DNA of 64,000 bases from positions 2,925,248 through 2,989,247 of the forward strand of contig CP070815.1 of NCBI GenBank assembly GCA_020344215.1, given 5' to 3'. The DNA comes from Gemmatimonadota bacterium. GTDB taxonomy: Bacteria > Gemmatimonadota > Gemmatimonadetes > Palauibacterales > KS3-K002. Position numbers and translations under genes: made by a program. Each line of letters opens with the position of its first letter. Positions within the stretch are counted from its first letter, which is position 1. The notes under the pieces were generated by a model, which did not search any database, was not told where the DNA came from, and saw nothing but the letters and a program-made list of their open reading frames with translations. Below, in pieces: positions 54,788 to 63,535 of the stretch.

Positions 54788-56341
54788 ATGAGCATACAGC
54801 TGTTGGCCGAGAAACCGGTCTTCTTCACGGCGAGGTCAGCAAGCACCTTCGAGGAAGAGCAGCATGGCCTGCTACTGACCCGGCTGAGGCTGGTGCTGAT
54901 CCTCGGGTTCGTCGTCGCGCTGGCCGCCCAAATATTCTACGGCATCACCGGGCTTGATCCCGAGGTGCAGACCGTCTTTGCACCGTGGATTATCGGCATC
55001 TACGCTCTGTATGTTGTGTCCATCGGTCTGGCGGCGGCGCTGTTGTTTCTCCGTGACTGGCATACTCGTGGCCTTCTGATCATCGACTATGCCGTAATCA
55101 CCTTCAACATCCTCCTATCGCAGTTCATTGCCGTGGCATTCGACCTGAACGAGATCCCCACATTCGCGATCTCGATCTTGCTTTTCGTGCACGCCGCCTT
55201 CATACCCGTCCCGGTCGCCTCGCAGGTGGGGCTGGCTGTGACCGCCGCCCTGGGGTTCCCGTTAATCGCAGGTCTCGGCTACGCACTGATCCCTGAGCTG
55301 CAGGCGTACTGGTCGGCGAACGGAGGGATCGAAGCGTTTCGCGCTCCGGTCATCGAGGGGACGTTTCAGCTCGCGATTATTGCCGCCATCTCCGTCGTCT
55401 TCACCAAGGCACTCTACCACATGCGTCTGACGCTTCACCGGGCGAGACAACTCGGCAGCTACGTGCTCGAGAGAGAACTCGGCAGTGGCGGTATGGGCGA
55501 TGTGTACGTCGCAGAACACGCTCTGATGTGCCGGCCCACTGCTATCAAAGTCCTCAAGGCGCCGGCCGGCGAAGGTGACACATCCCTGGCGCGCTTCGAG
55601 CGTGAAGTTCGCCTGTCGGCGACGCTCACTCACCCGCACACCATCACTATCTACGACTTCGGGCGTACCGGACACGATACGTTCTATTATGCCATGGAGT
55701 ATCTGGAGGGCTTGAGCCTCGAGGAACTGGTGGATCGGTTCGGGCCCGTGCCGCCCGAGCGCACTGCGTTCATCCTGACTCAGGTCTGCGGTTCGCTGGC
55801 CGAAGCTCATGCCAAGAACATCATCCACCGCGACATCAAGCCGTCAAACATCTTCCTTACCCAGCGTGGCCGTCTCTACGATTTCGTGAAGGTCCTCGAC
55901 TTCGGCCTCGCGAAACAGATCACCGCGGACGAGAGCATCACCGCCGTGGGCACCCTGCTCGGCACCCCGCGCTACATCGCCCCCGAGGCGGTCAGTGAGA
56001 TGGGGGCGCTTGACCAGCGGGCCGACCTCTACGGCCTCGGCGGCGTGGCGTACTGGATGCTCACAGGCCGGCCGCCCTTCGACGCGCCCACCGCCGTCGA
56101 GCTAGTAGTTCATCACGTGAAGACGCCCCCGCGAAGGCTGGGCGAGGTCTCCGAGCTCCCCATCCCTCCGAAATTGGAGGCCATCGTGATGAGGTGCCTC
56201 GAAAAGGACCCCCAGGCTCGGTTCGAGAGCGCCGAGGCATTGGAGACCGCCCTCGCCACAGTCCGCTTCGAGAAGCCCTGGACCCACGAGCGGGCCAGGG
56301 AATGGTGGACGCTCCACTTCCCGCCCCAGCCCCCAGGCTAG
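54788..56341 (+). CDS. Ser/Thr kinase with N-terminal multi-helix membrane domain
   Basis: The 517-residue protein begins with about six hydrophobic segments (about 28-212, for example LVLILGFVVALAAQIFYGI, IIGIYALYVVSIGLAAALLF, FQLAIIAAISVVFTKAL). A complete kinase follows (about 225-490: LERELGSGGMGDVYVAEH, AIKVLK, HRDIKPSNIFLT, DFGLAK, TPRYIAPEAV). Kinases with the membrane part first are less common than those with the kinase first, and the membrane part could be the sensor. No strong ribosome binding site precedes ATG 54788. It lies just behind glnA and may read through from it, since no terminator is seen between them. Confidence 0.9.
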   Translation: MSIQLLAEKPVFFTARSASTFEEEQHGLLLTRLRLVLILGFVVALAAQIFYGITGLDPEVQTVFAPWIIGIYALYVVSIGLAAALLFLRDWHTRGLLIIDYAVITFNILLSQFIAVAFDLNEIPTFAISILLFVHAAFIPVPVASQVGLAVTAALGFPLIAGLGYALIPELQAYWSANGGIEAFRAPVIEGTFQLAIIAAISVVFTKALYHMRLTLHRARQLGSYVLERELGSGGMGDVYVAEHALMCRPTAIKVLKAPAGEGDTSLARFEREVRLSATLTHPHTITIYDFGRTGHDTFYYAMEYLEGLSLEELVDRFGPVPPERTAFILTQVCGSLAEAHAKNIIHRDIKPSNIFLTQRGRLYDFVKVLDFGLAKQITADESITAVGTLLGTPRYIAPEAVSEMGALDQRADLYGLGGVAYWMLTGRPPFDAPTAVELVVHHVKTPPRRLGEVSELPIPPKLEAIVMRCLEKDPQARFESAEALETALATVRFEKPWTHERAREWWTLHFPPQPPG

Positions 56342-56383
56342 AAGACCCGACGCCAAAGGCGAGCGCAAGTTGCCCAGAACCGC

Positions 56384-56412
56384 TTGACGTGCAAGAAAGC
56401 GGGGGGTATCAT
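56384..56412 (+). promoter_or_regulatory. Sigma70-type promoter of the efflux operon
   Basis: TTGACG (56384-56389) and TATCAT (56407-56412) are exactly 17 bases apart, the best promoter match in the window. The -10 overlaps the first base pairs of the upstream palindromic operator, so a bound repressor would block RNA polymerase. Confidence 0.8.
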
Positions 56413-56442
56413 ACGAACGTATGAAGGAGGTCATACGTATGA
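56409..56442 (+). promoter_or_regulatory. Paired palindromic operators of the TetR regulator
   Basis: TCATACGAACGTATGA (56409-56424) and TCATACGTATGA (56431-56442) are both perfect palindromes with the same half-site TCATACG. Their centres are 20 bases apart, about two helical turns. The first covers the -10 edge and the second covers the TetR start codon at 56439; the ribosome binding site AAGGAGG lies between them. This is a strong case for autorepression of the whole operon. Confidence 0.82.
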
Positions 56443-57056
56443 ATGACTCCACTCCTACCGCTGCTGCGCTTGTCCGCGCCGCGTGCGAGCTCTTCGCCAG
56501 GCACGGCTACGACGGCGCATCGGTGAGAGCCATCACTGCCCGGGCTGGGGCCAATCTCGGGGCCATCACGTATCACTTCGGCACCAAGGAGGCTCTTTAC
56601 GAGGCGGTGATTGGTGCGGCCATAGGTCCCTCGTACGAGCGGTTGGCATCGGCGGCCGAGACGCCCGGACCGCCGCTCGATCGGGTCGAGCGGCTCGTCC
56701 GTGTGTTCTTCGACTTCCTGTACGAGAACCCGGACCTGCCGACGCTGATGCTCCAGCAGTTGACGAGCTCGCGCCCGATGCCAGAGGTGGCGCTTCGAAC
56801 CATGCAGGCGAATGTGCGGGTAATCGCTGCGCTGATCACCGAGGGGCAACAGGATGGATCGGTGCGGCCCGGTGACGCGCAGCTCATGGCGCTGAGCATC
56901 GGCTCGCAGCCGATCTGGCTCACGCTTGCCCGGCCTGCGCTGCAAGCGAGCGTGGCGATAGACCAGGACGATCCCGAAACGCGCGCCCAGCTTGTCGAGA
57001 GCGTCGTTCGCTTCGTGCGCGCGGGTTTGGCAACACATCCGGAGAACTTGAGATGA
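56439..57056 (+). CDS. TetR-family regulator, CecR-like
   Basis: The 205-residue repressor has a TetR helix-turn-helix (AALVRAACELFARHGYDGAS, then ITARAGANLGAITYHFGTKEALYEAV) and a CecR/DUF1956-like ligand domain. In Escherichia coli the related CecR controls a HlyD/ABC efflux operon of the same composition. ATG 56439 has AAGGAGG at ideal spacing; the earlier in-frame ATG 56421 would place the start inside the operator and the Shine-Dalgarno in the coding part, so it is rejected. The stop overlaps the TolC start (ATGA). It probably represses the operon and releases on binding a small molecule. Confidence 0.88.
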   Translation: MNDSTPTAAALVRAACELFARHGYDGASVRAITARAGANLGAITYHFGTKEALYEAVIGAAIGPSYERLASAAETPGPPLDRVERLVRVFFDFLYENPDLPTLMLQQLTSSRPMPEVALRTMQANVRVIAALITEGQQDGSVRPGDAQLMALSIGSQPIWLTLARPALQASVAIDQDDPETRAQLVESVVRFVRAGLATHPENLR

Positions 57057-58435
57057 GACGCTCAACTGCCAGATGGAGGATGCGCACCCTCGTGCCGGCC
57101 GGCCTCGTTTCGCTCGGCTGCGCCACGGCGAGTCTAGCTCAGGAGACGGCGAGCAGCGAAGTGCTGACCTTGAGCGAGGCGGTCGCACTGGCACACGAGA
57201 CACACCCCAGCGTCGGAGCTGCACGCGCCGGTGAGGATGCTGCTTCTTCCGTGCTGGGGCAGGCGAGGTCGGCGTGGTGGCCGCAGCTTGGCACTCGGGC
57301 CGGCGTAGTACGCTACCAGGAGCCCATGGTAGTGGCGCCAATCCACGGCTTCACACAGGAGGAGTTCGAGCGGATCGAGTTCGAGCGTACGCTGATCCAA
57401 GGCAACGCGTCGCTGACTTGGACGGTGTTCGACGGCGGCGCGCGCCTGAACAGCATTAGAGGCGCGCAGGCCGGTGCTGCCGGCGCTGCGGCCGCGCGAG
57501 CGATGACGGAGATGGCCCTCACGGCTCGCGTGACGCTCGCCTACTTGGAGGTGCTCACTGCGCGCGGCGTCTTGGATGCACAGCAGCGGCGGCTCGACGC
57601 TCTCCAAGCGGAGCGGCAACGCGTGGATCAGCTCCTTGCGGAGGGCCAGGCGGCGCGGGTGGAGTTGCTGCGTGTCGACGCTGCTCTTGCAGAGGCGGAG
57701 GCGCAGCGGGTTGCGACAGCGACGCGTCTTGATTTGGCGGAGCGCCAGCTGGCGCGGCTGATCGGTGTCGAGCCGAGCGAGGCGCGCGTCGATCGGCTCT
57801 GTCCGATCGAGCTCATGAGGTCTTCGATGCTCGAGCAGCGGGCTGATCTCGTGGAACGGGCGAAAGCCAACAACCCCGATCTGGAACGCGCACGACAGAG
57901 CGTTGCAGCGGCGGAGGCGAAGCGGAAGGTCGCCAGGGCCGCATGGATCCCCGTGCTCGAGCTCGCCGGAGGTTACCAGTTGTTCAGCAGCGACGCCGGG
58001 AACACCTCAACCGAATGGAACGTCGGTATCGCGGTTACTTATCCCCTGTTTACCGGCGGTGCGCGATCGAGTGCTGTGAGCCAGGCGAGCGCCGAGACGT
58101 ACGTCGCACACGAGGAGCTCAGGCTCGCCGAGTTGGAGATCGAAGACGGCGTGGATAGGGCATTGAACGCCGCGCTCGAGACCGAGGCGCTTGTGTCTGC
58201 GCTGCGGCGTGCCGTCCAGCACCAGACGGAGGTCGTACGGATCGAGCAGCTCTCGCTGGAAGCCGGCGCGGGCACACAGACGGACTATCTCCGTGCCGAG
58301 GCCGACCTGGCGCGGGCGCGGTCGCTGCTGGTCGAAGCGCAGCATGCTGAGATCGCCGCCAGGGCGGAGCTCGCCAGAGTCGTGGGCGAACTCACCCCGG
58401 AGTGGCTCGTCAACAACGTGGAGATCTCTCAATGA
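57053..58435 (+). CDS. TolC-family outer-membrane efflux protein
   Basis: The 460-residue protein has a signal peptide (LVPAGLVSLGCATASLAQE) and the duplicated helical and beta pattern of TolC (LSEAVALAHETHPSV, SLTWTVFDGGARLNSIRGAQ, WNVGIAVTYPLFTGGARSS, EVVRIEQLSLEAGAGTQTDYLRAEADL). It should form the trimeric outer-membrane duct of the pump. Its start overlaps the regulator stop, so it is the first structural gene. Escherichia coli cecR operons lack a tolC, so this operon brings its own exit channel. Confidence 0.93.
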   Translation: MRRSTARWRMRTLVPAGLVSLGCATASLAQETASSEVLTLSEAVALAHETHPSVGAARAGEDAASSVLGQARSAWWPQLGTRAGVVRYQEPMVVAPIHGFTQEEFERIEFERTLIQGNASLTWTVFDGGARLNSIRGAQAGAAGAAAARAMTEMALTARVTLAYLEVLTARGVLDAQQRRLDALQAERQRVDQLLAEGQAARVELLRVDAALAEAEAQRVATATRLDLAERQLARLIGVEPSEARVDRLCPIELMRSSMLEQRADLVERAKANNPDLERARQSVAAAEAKRKVARAAWIPVLELAGGYQLFSSDAGNTSTEWNVGIAVTYPLFTGGARSSAVSQASAETYVAHEELRLAELEIEDGVDRALNAALETEALVSALRRAVQHQTEVVRIEQLSLEAGAGTQTDYLRAEADLARARSLLVEAQHAEIAARAELARVVGELTPEWLVNNVEISQ

Positions 58436-59427
58436 GTAAGAGACGACGAGTCGTGATCGCGGTCGTCGTTCCAGTCGTGATCGCAGTGACGCTATGGTAC
58501 ACGGTTCTCAGAGACGACCACTCGGACGTGGTCCTCGCGTCGGGCACCGTGGAGGCGACAGAAGCGGATCTGGGCTTTCAGGCGCCGGGACGCATCGCGG
58601 GTATAACGGTTCGCGAGGGCGACAGGGTAGCCGCGGGCCAGGAGTTGGCCCGGCTCGACCGCAGCGAGCTTGTGGCGCGCCGCCGAGCGGCCGAGGCGCA
58701 GGCAGAGGCGGCTCGGGCGATGCTGACCGAGCTCGAGAGCGGTTTCCGCGCCGAGGAGGTCGCCCAGGGTCGCGCCGCGCTGCGCGGCGCCCAGCAGCGT
58801 GTGAACGACACGAGGCGGGATCTGGAACGGACGCAGAGGCTGTTCGAGGGTGGGGCGGTGAGCGAGCAGATGCTCGACAACGCCGAGACCGCTTATGAGT
58901 TGGCGATGGCGGACTACGAGAGCGTCCAGGAGGCGCTGCAGATACTCGAGACCGGGCCCAGGCAGGAACGGATCGCCGCGCAACGCGCAGCGCTCGCCCA
59001 GGCGGAGGCGACGGTGGCCCAGATCGATGCGGCACTCGATTTCGCGGTGATCCGCGCGCCGTTCGCCGGTCTGATCACGGTGCGCCATCGTGAGCCAGGC
59101 GAGACGGTGGCCGCCGGCGCTCCGGTGCTGACGCTGATGAACCCCGACGACCGCTGGGTCCGCATTTACGTGCGTGCCGACGAGGTCGGCCGGATCGACA
59201 TCGGGCACCCGGCAGCAATCACCGGCGACGCCTATCCCGACCGCACCTATGAGGGTCGTGTCGTCTTCATCGCCAACGAAGCAGAGTTCACGCCGCGCAA
59301 CGTTCAGACCACCGAAGAGCGTGTGAAGCTGGTCTATCGCGTCAAGGTCCAGATCATTGGCGACCCCGGGTTCGACCTCAAGCCCGGTCTCGCCGCCGAC
59401 GTGCGTCTCGATACGCGGGGGGATTGA
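58432..59427 (+). CDS. HlyD/YbhG-like membrane fusion protein
   Basis: The 331-residue protein has one N-terminal membrane helix (VVIAVVVPVVIAVTLWYTVL) and the adaptor domains: lipoyl half (GFQAPGRIAGITVREGDRV), a long coiled coil with Gln/Ala/Arg heptads (about 75-205), second lipoyl half (VIRAPFAGLITVRHREPGETV) and a beta barrel (RIYVRADEVGRIDIGHPAA). It bridges the inner-membrane transporter and TolC in the periplasm. ATG 58432 overlaps the tolC stop (ATGA); the frame is open further up but the helix begins here. Confidence 0.93.
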   Translation: MSKRRRVVIAVVVPVVIAVTLWYTVLRDDHSDVVLASGTVEATEADLGFQAPGRIAGITVREGDRVAAGQELARLDRSELVARRRAAEAQAEAARAMLTELESGFRAEEVAQGRAALRGAQQRVNDTRRDLERTQRLFEGGAVSEQMLDNAETAYELAMADYESVQEALQILETGPRQERIAAQRAALAQAEATVAQIDAALDFAVIRAPFAGLITVRHREPGETVAAGAPVLTLMNPDDRWVRIYVRADEVGRIDIGHPAAITGDAYPDRTYEGRVVFIANEAEFTPRNVQTTEERVKLVYRVKVQIIGDPGFDLKPGLAADVRLDTRGD

Positions 59428-59432
59428 CCAGG

Positions 59433-60368
59433 ATGGGGCCGGCCGTCTCCCTCGTTGGCCTGACGCGCGACTTCGCTGAGCTGCGCGCTGTTGATGAGCT
59501 GACGTTCGACGTCGTGCCGGGCGAGCTCTTCGGCATCGTGGGACCCGACGGCGCCGGCAAGACGACCACCCTCCGCATGCTGGCCGGAGTGTTGCGCCCC
59601 ACAGCGGGCGACGCACTGGTCGCCGGTGTCAGCATCGCCCGTAACCCCGAGGGTGTAAAGCACCACATCGCTTACATGTCACAACGTTTCGGGCTCTACA
59701 CCGACCTCACAGTCAGGGAGAACATCGAGTTCTACGCCGATCTCTATCAAATCCCGCGCCGTGAGCGGCCGCCGCGTCTGGAGCGCCTCTACGCTTTCTC
59801 GGGCCTCGGTCCGTTCGAGGATCGACTCGCCGGCCAGCTCTCCGGCGGCATGAAACAGAAGTTGGGGCTGTGCGCCGCCTTGATTCACGAGCCCGACATC
59901 CTGCTTCTCGACGAGCCGACGTTCGGTGTGGACCCCATCTCGCGGCGCGACCTTTGGCTGATCATCCACGAGATGGTAGCAAGTGGTGTGACCGTAATCG
60001 TGTCCACGGCCTACTTGGACGAGGCGGAGCGCTGCGACCGCGTGGCCCTCTTTCACAAGGGACGGTCGGAAGTCGTCGAGCGGCCGGACGTGTTGCAGCA
60101 GAGGCTGCACGATCAGGTGCTGGCTGTGCGAACCGATCAGCCGCGCCGTGCCCGCGACCTGCTGAGGAAACATCCCGCGGTGCGGCAGGCGATTCTCTTC
60201 GGCGATGTCGTCCATGTGACGCTTGCCGAAAGTGCCGCGGATTGGCCGCCGGCGCGTGACCACCTGACGGCACACGAGATCGCGCTGCTCGAGGAAAGGC
60301 CGATCGAACCATCGCTCGAAGACGTGTTCATAGACCTCGTGCAGGGGCAGGAGGCAGGGGATGCCTGA
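59433..60368 (+). CDS. ABC transporter ATP-binding protein, YbhF N-half-like
   Basis: The 311-residue ATPase has Walker A GPDGAGKTT, the Q loop in MSQRFGLY, signature LSGGMKQK and Walker B ILLLDEPTFGVD, so it is fully active by motif. The Asp in GPDGAGKTT is typical of the first half of YbhF. ATG 59433 is preferred over the TTG at 59424 because the GGGGGGAT stretch is spaced for the ATG. In Escherichia coli the two halves are one protein; here they are two genes that overlap by 8 bases. It powers export together with the second ATPase. Confidence 0.92.
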   Translation: MGPAVSLVGLTRDFAELRAVDELTFDVVPGELFGIVGPDGAGKTTTLRMLAGVLRPTAGDALVAGVSIARNPEGVKHHIAYMSQRFGLYTDLTVRENIEFYADLYQIPRRERPPRLERLYAFSGLGPFEDRLAGQLSGGMKQKLGLCAALIHEPDILLLDEPTFGVDPISRRDLWLIIHEMVASGVTVIVSTAYLDEAERCDRVALFHKGRSEVVERPDVLQQRLHDQVLAVRTDQPRRARDLLRKHPAVRQAILFGDVVHVTLAESAADWPPARDHLTAHEIALLEERPIEPSLEDVFIDLVQGQEAGDA

Positions 60369-61299
60369 GGCCGTTCGGGTCAACGAGCTCACCCGCAAGT
60401 TCGGCGACTTCACTGCCGTCGATCGCGTGAGCTTCGTCGTTGAGCGGGGCGAAATCTTCGGCTTCCTGGGTCCAAACGGTGCCGGCAAGACTACCACGAT
60501 CAAGATGCTCACCGGCCTGTTGCGGCCCACTTCCGGTTCGGCCCGCGTCGCCGGGTTCGACGTAGGGCGAGAGATCGACCAGGTCAAGCTGAACATTGGC
60601 TACATGTCGCAGCTCTTCTCACTCTACCACGATCTGACCGTGCTGGAGAACATCCAGCTCTTCGCCGGGCTCTACGGCGTCGGTAACGACCGCTTTGCGG
60701 ATCGCCGGGACTGGGTGCTGGAGATGGCGCAGCTCGCCGGCCACCAGGACCGCCTCACAGGGGAGCTGCCGCTGGGCGTCAAGCAGCGCCTGGCCCTGGG
60801 GTGCGCTGTCCTGCACGAGCCGCCGATCCTGTTCCTCGACGAGCCGACCTCGGGGGTCGATCCGATCTCGCGCCGCAATTTCTGGGATCTGATCTACGGG
60901 TTCGCCGCGTCGGGGACGACCGTCTTTGTCAGCACCCACTACATGGAGGAGGCGGAGTACTGTCACCGTGTCGCCGTGATGAACCGCGGCCGGATCATCG
61001 CCCTTGATCGGCCGCGCTCGCTCAAGGCTGCGATTCAGGAACCGGTTCTCGAGGTCACGACCGCCGCTGCGCCCAGGGCGTTGGAGGTGCTGCGCGACGC
61101 GCCCGGCGTCATCGAGGTCACCATGTTCGGTCGCGCCGTGCACGCGATGGTCGAAGACCAGGCCGCCGCCGAGCGCCAAATACCCGAGATACTTGCCGCC
61201 GCCGGCCACTCCGTCGAGTCGATTCGGCCGATCGAGCCGTCGCTCGAGGACGTGTTCGTGTCCTTCGTTCACCGTTCGGGTGGGACGCTGGCCGAATGA
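60361..61299 (+). CDS. ABC transporter ATP-binding protein, YbhF C-half-like
   Basis: The 312-residue ATPase has Walker A GPNGAGKTT, MSQLFSLYHDLTV with the Q loop, and Walker B ILFLDEPTSGVD. The signature is LPLGVKQ, where Pro and Leu replace the Ser-Gly of LSGGQ. This is typical of the second YbhF half and implies an asymmetric dimer with one canonical and one degenerate site. The last 80 residues (ALEVLRDAPGVIEVTMFG) form the regulatory tail common to this class. It overlaps the preceding ATPase gene by 8 bases and the next permease by 4. Confidence 0.92.
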   Translation: MPEAVRVNELTRKFGDFTAVDRVSFVVERGEIFGFLGPNGAGKTTTIKMLTGLLRPTSGSARVAGFDVGREIDQVKLNIGYMSQLFSLYHDLTVLENIQLFAGLYGVGNDRFADRRDWVLEMAQLAGHQDRLTGELPLGVKQRLALGCAVLHEPPILFLDEPTSGVDPISRRNFWDLIYGFAASGTTVFVSTHYMEEAEYCHRVAVMNRGRIIALDRPRSLKAAIQEPVLEVTTAAAPRALEVLRDAPGVIEVTMFGRAVHAMVEDQAAAERQIPEILAAAGHSVESIRPIEPSLEDVFVSFVHRSGGTLAE

Positions 61300-62411
61300 A
61301 TCCGACTCGTCTGTGGGCTATCGCCCGCAAGGAGGCGATCCAGCTCCGCCGCGATCCTCGGAGCCTGATCATGGCTTTCTTGCTGCCCGTGGCACTCCTC
61401 CTCTTCTTCGGCTACGCCATTAGCTACGACGTCAACAACATCGAGATGGCGGTAGTGGACGAGAGCGGCAGCGAGCGGAGCCGCGCGCTCGTCCATGCGT
61501 TCGAGAGCTCCGGCTACTTCGATATCGTCGAGTATCCGGCGCGGTATGCGGATGTCGATGACCTGCTACAGAGGGCGAAGGTCAGGGTCGTGATGGTGAT
61601 CCCGCCCCGCTTCGACCGCGAACTGGCCGCCGGTCGTGACGCAGCCGTTCAACTCCTTCTCGACGGCTCAGACGCCAACACCGCGACGATCGCCCAGAAC
61701 TACGCCGCCGCCATCGTGATCCGCTACTCGAGCGATGTCCTTCTGCACGCGCGCCGGTTTGTCTTGCCGGTGGAGGCGGAGACCCGCGTCTGGTACAACG
61801 AAACGCTCGAGAGCCGCAACATGATCGTGCCGGGACTCGTTGCGGTCATCATGTCGATTATCGCCGCGATGCTCACCGCACTGACTATCGCCCGTGAGTG
61901 GGAACGCGGCACGATGGAGCAGCTCGCCGCGACGCCGGTCCACCGGTTGGACGTTGTGATCGGCAAGCTGCTACCGTACGTGGGCATTGGCCTCTTCGAT
62001 GTCGCGCTGGCAATCGTCGCCGGGTTGCTCATCTTCGGTGTCCCGCTCCGCGGCAACATCCTGCTACTGGCAGGCCTGACGCTCCTGTTCTTGCTCGGTG
62101 CGCTGAGCTTCGGGATGTTCATCTCGGCCGCCGTCAAGAGCCAGGTGCTGGCGACGCAGGTCGCCATACAGACCACCTACCTGCCGGCGATCCTGCTCTC
62201 CGGTTTCATCTTCTCGATCTCGACGATGCCTATCGCTTTGCGGGCCGTCACCTACGCGGTGCCGGCTCGTTACTACGTGACCGTTACGAAGGGGATATTT
62301 CTGAAGGGTGTGGGCCCCGAGGTGCTTTGGGTGGAGGCGTTGGCCATGATCATCTTCGCGGCCGCCGGCCTCACGCTGGCGATCCGCTCCTTCAGGAAGG
62401 AGCTGGAATGA
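61296..62411 (+). CDS. ABC-2 type permease, YbhS-like
   Basis: The 371-residue membrane protein has one N-terminal helix (LIMAFLLPVALLLFFGYAI), a periplasmic domain (about 40-175, AVVDESGSERSRALVHAFES), then five helices of the ABC-2 permease fold (MIVPGLVAVIMSIIAAMLTAL, IGLFDVALAIVAGLLIFGV, ILLLAGLTLLFLLGALSFG, TYLPAILLSGFIFSIS, ALAMIIFAAAGLTLAI). It should pair with the following permease as a heterodimer. It is coupled to both neighbours by ATGA overlaps. Confidence 0.92.
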   Translation: MNPTRLWAIARKEAIQLRRDPRSLIMAFLLPVALLLFFGYAISYDVNNIEMAVVDESGSERSRALVHAFESSGYFDIVEYPARYADVDDLLQRAKVRVVMVIPPRFDRELAAGRDAAVQLLLDGSDANTATIAQNYAAAIVIRYSSDVLLHARRFVLPVEAETRVWYNETLESRNMIVPGLVAVIMSIIAAMLTALTIAREWERGTMEQLAATPVHRLDVVIGKLLPYVGIGLFDVALAIVAGLLIFGVPLRGNILLLAGLTLLFLLGALSFGMFISAAVKSQVLATQVAIQTTYLPAILLSGFIFSISTMPIALRAVTYAVPARYYVTVTKGIFLKGVGPEVLWVEALAMIIFAAAGLTLAIRSFRKELE

Positions 62412-63535
62412 GCGCCATCTCCCCGCTCCGTGTTCGCCGGCTGCTAAGAAAGGAGCTGCGCCAGATGTTCCGCGATCCGCGGATGAAGCGGATCGTGTTC
62501 ATCGCCCCCGTGATCCAGCTCGTGGCCTTCGGTTACGCGGTCAACACGGACATCCGGGACACCAAGACCTTTGTCATCGACCACGATAGGAGCGCCGCCT
62601 CCCGCGAGCTGCTAGAGGTCGTTGAAGCGACTGGCTACTTCAGAATCGCCGGGAGATCCGAGCGGCCCGCCGATCTGGTCCGTGCACTGGACTACGGAAA
62701 GGCGGAGGTCGGCATCGAGATACCCGCCGGCTTCAGCCGCGATCTGGCTTCCGGGCGCGGCGCCCGACTCCAGGTCATACTCGACGGGACGAACTCGAAC
62801 ACTGCCACGGTGGCACAGGGGTATCTGACTTATATCGTGCAGGGTTTCGCCCGGGGCCGCGCCGCCGCGGCGGGGGCACTACCCAGCGGGGGCGTCGATG
62901 CGCGCGTCCGCGCCTGGTACAACCCGGATCTCGAGAGCCGGGTCTACAACGTGCCCGGCGTGATCGGTATGCTGATCCTCCTCATGTCGCTGCTGCTGAC
63001 ATCCATGTCAGTGGTGCGTGAGCGTGAGATGGGGACGCTCGACCAGCTCACGGTCAGTCCGCTGTCAGCGGCAGAGCTGATGCTCGGCAAAACACTACCG
63101 GCCACGCTTGTCGCGTTCATCGACTTGTTCCTCGTGACCGCGCTGGCAATCCTCTGGTTCCACGTACCGATGCGAGGCTCGTTCCTCGACCTGCTGCCCG
63201 CCGCCTTACTTTATATCCTGTGCGGGCTAGCCTTCGGGCTCCTCATCTCGTCGGTCTCCAGAACTCAGCAGGAGGCCTTCATGACGATGTTCCTCGTCCT
63301 GCTGCCCGCGATCATCCTCTCCGGCTTCTTCTATCCGATCAGCAGCATGCCGGAGATCTTCCAGTGGATCACCGTGCTGAACCCGGTTAGGCATTTCTTG
63401 GAGATCGTGCGCGCGATCTTCTTGAAAGGGGCGGGGATCGCGGACCTCTGGGTGCAGTACGCGGCGCTCACCGTCATGGCGACCGGCGCCATGTCGCTGG
63501 CGATCGTCAGGTTCCGCCGCTCGATGGCGATGTGA
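62408..63535 (+). CDS. ABC-2 type permease, YbhR-like
   Basis: The 375-residue membrane protein has the same layout as the preceding permease: first helix RIVFIAPVIQLVAFGYAV, a periplasmic domain with VIDHDRSAASRELLEVVEA, then helices VIGMLILLMSLLLTSMSVV, LVAFIDLFLVTALAILWF, LLPAALLYILCGLAFGLLI, MFLVLLPAIILSGFFYPIS and LTVMATGAMSLAIVRF. ATG 62408 overlaps the upstream stop; the open frame beginning at 61898 is a shadow of the other permease. It ends the operon, and its last 29 bases overlap the convergent dpaL-like gene. Confidence 0.92.
   Translation: MSAISPLRVRRLLRKELRQMFRDPRMKRIVFIAPVIQLVAFGYAVNTDIRDTKTFVIDHDRSAASRELLEVVEATGYFRIAGRSERPADLVRALDYGKAEVGIEIPAGFSRDLASGRGARLQVILDGTNSNTATVAQGYLTYIVQGFARGRAAAAGALPSGGVDARVRAWYNPDLESRVYNVPGVIGMLILLMSLLLTSMSVVREREMGTLDQLTVSPLSAAELMLGKTLPATLVAFIDLFLVTALAILWFHVPMRGSFLDLLPAALLYILCGLAFGLLISSVSRTQQEAFMTMFLVLLPAIILSGFFYPISSMPEIFQWITVLNPVRHFLEIVRAIFLKGAGIADLWVQYAALTVMATGAMSLAIVRFRRSMAM

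Noticed and set aside
56421-56438. Earlier ATG at 56421 as the start of the TetR regulator
   Set aside because: It would place the AAGGAGG Shine-Dalgarno sequence inside the coding region and has no ribosome binding site of its own; the homology begins after ATG 56439.
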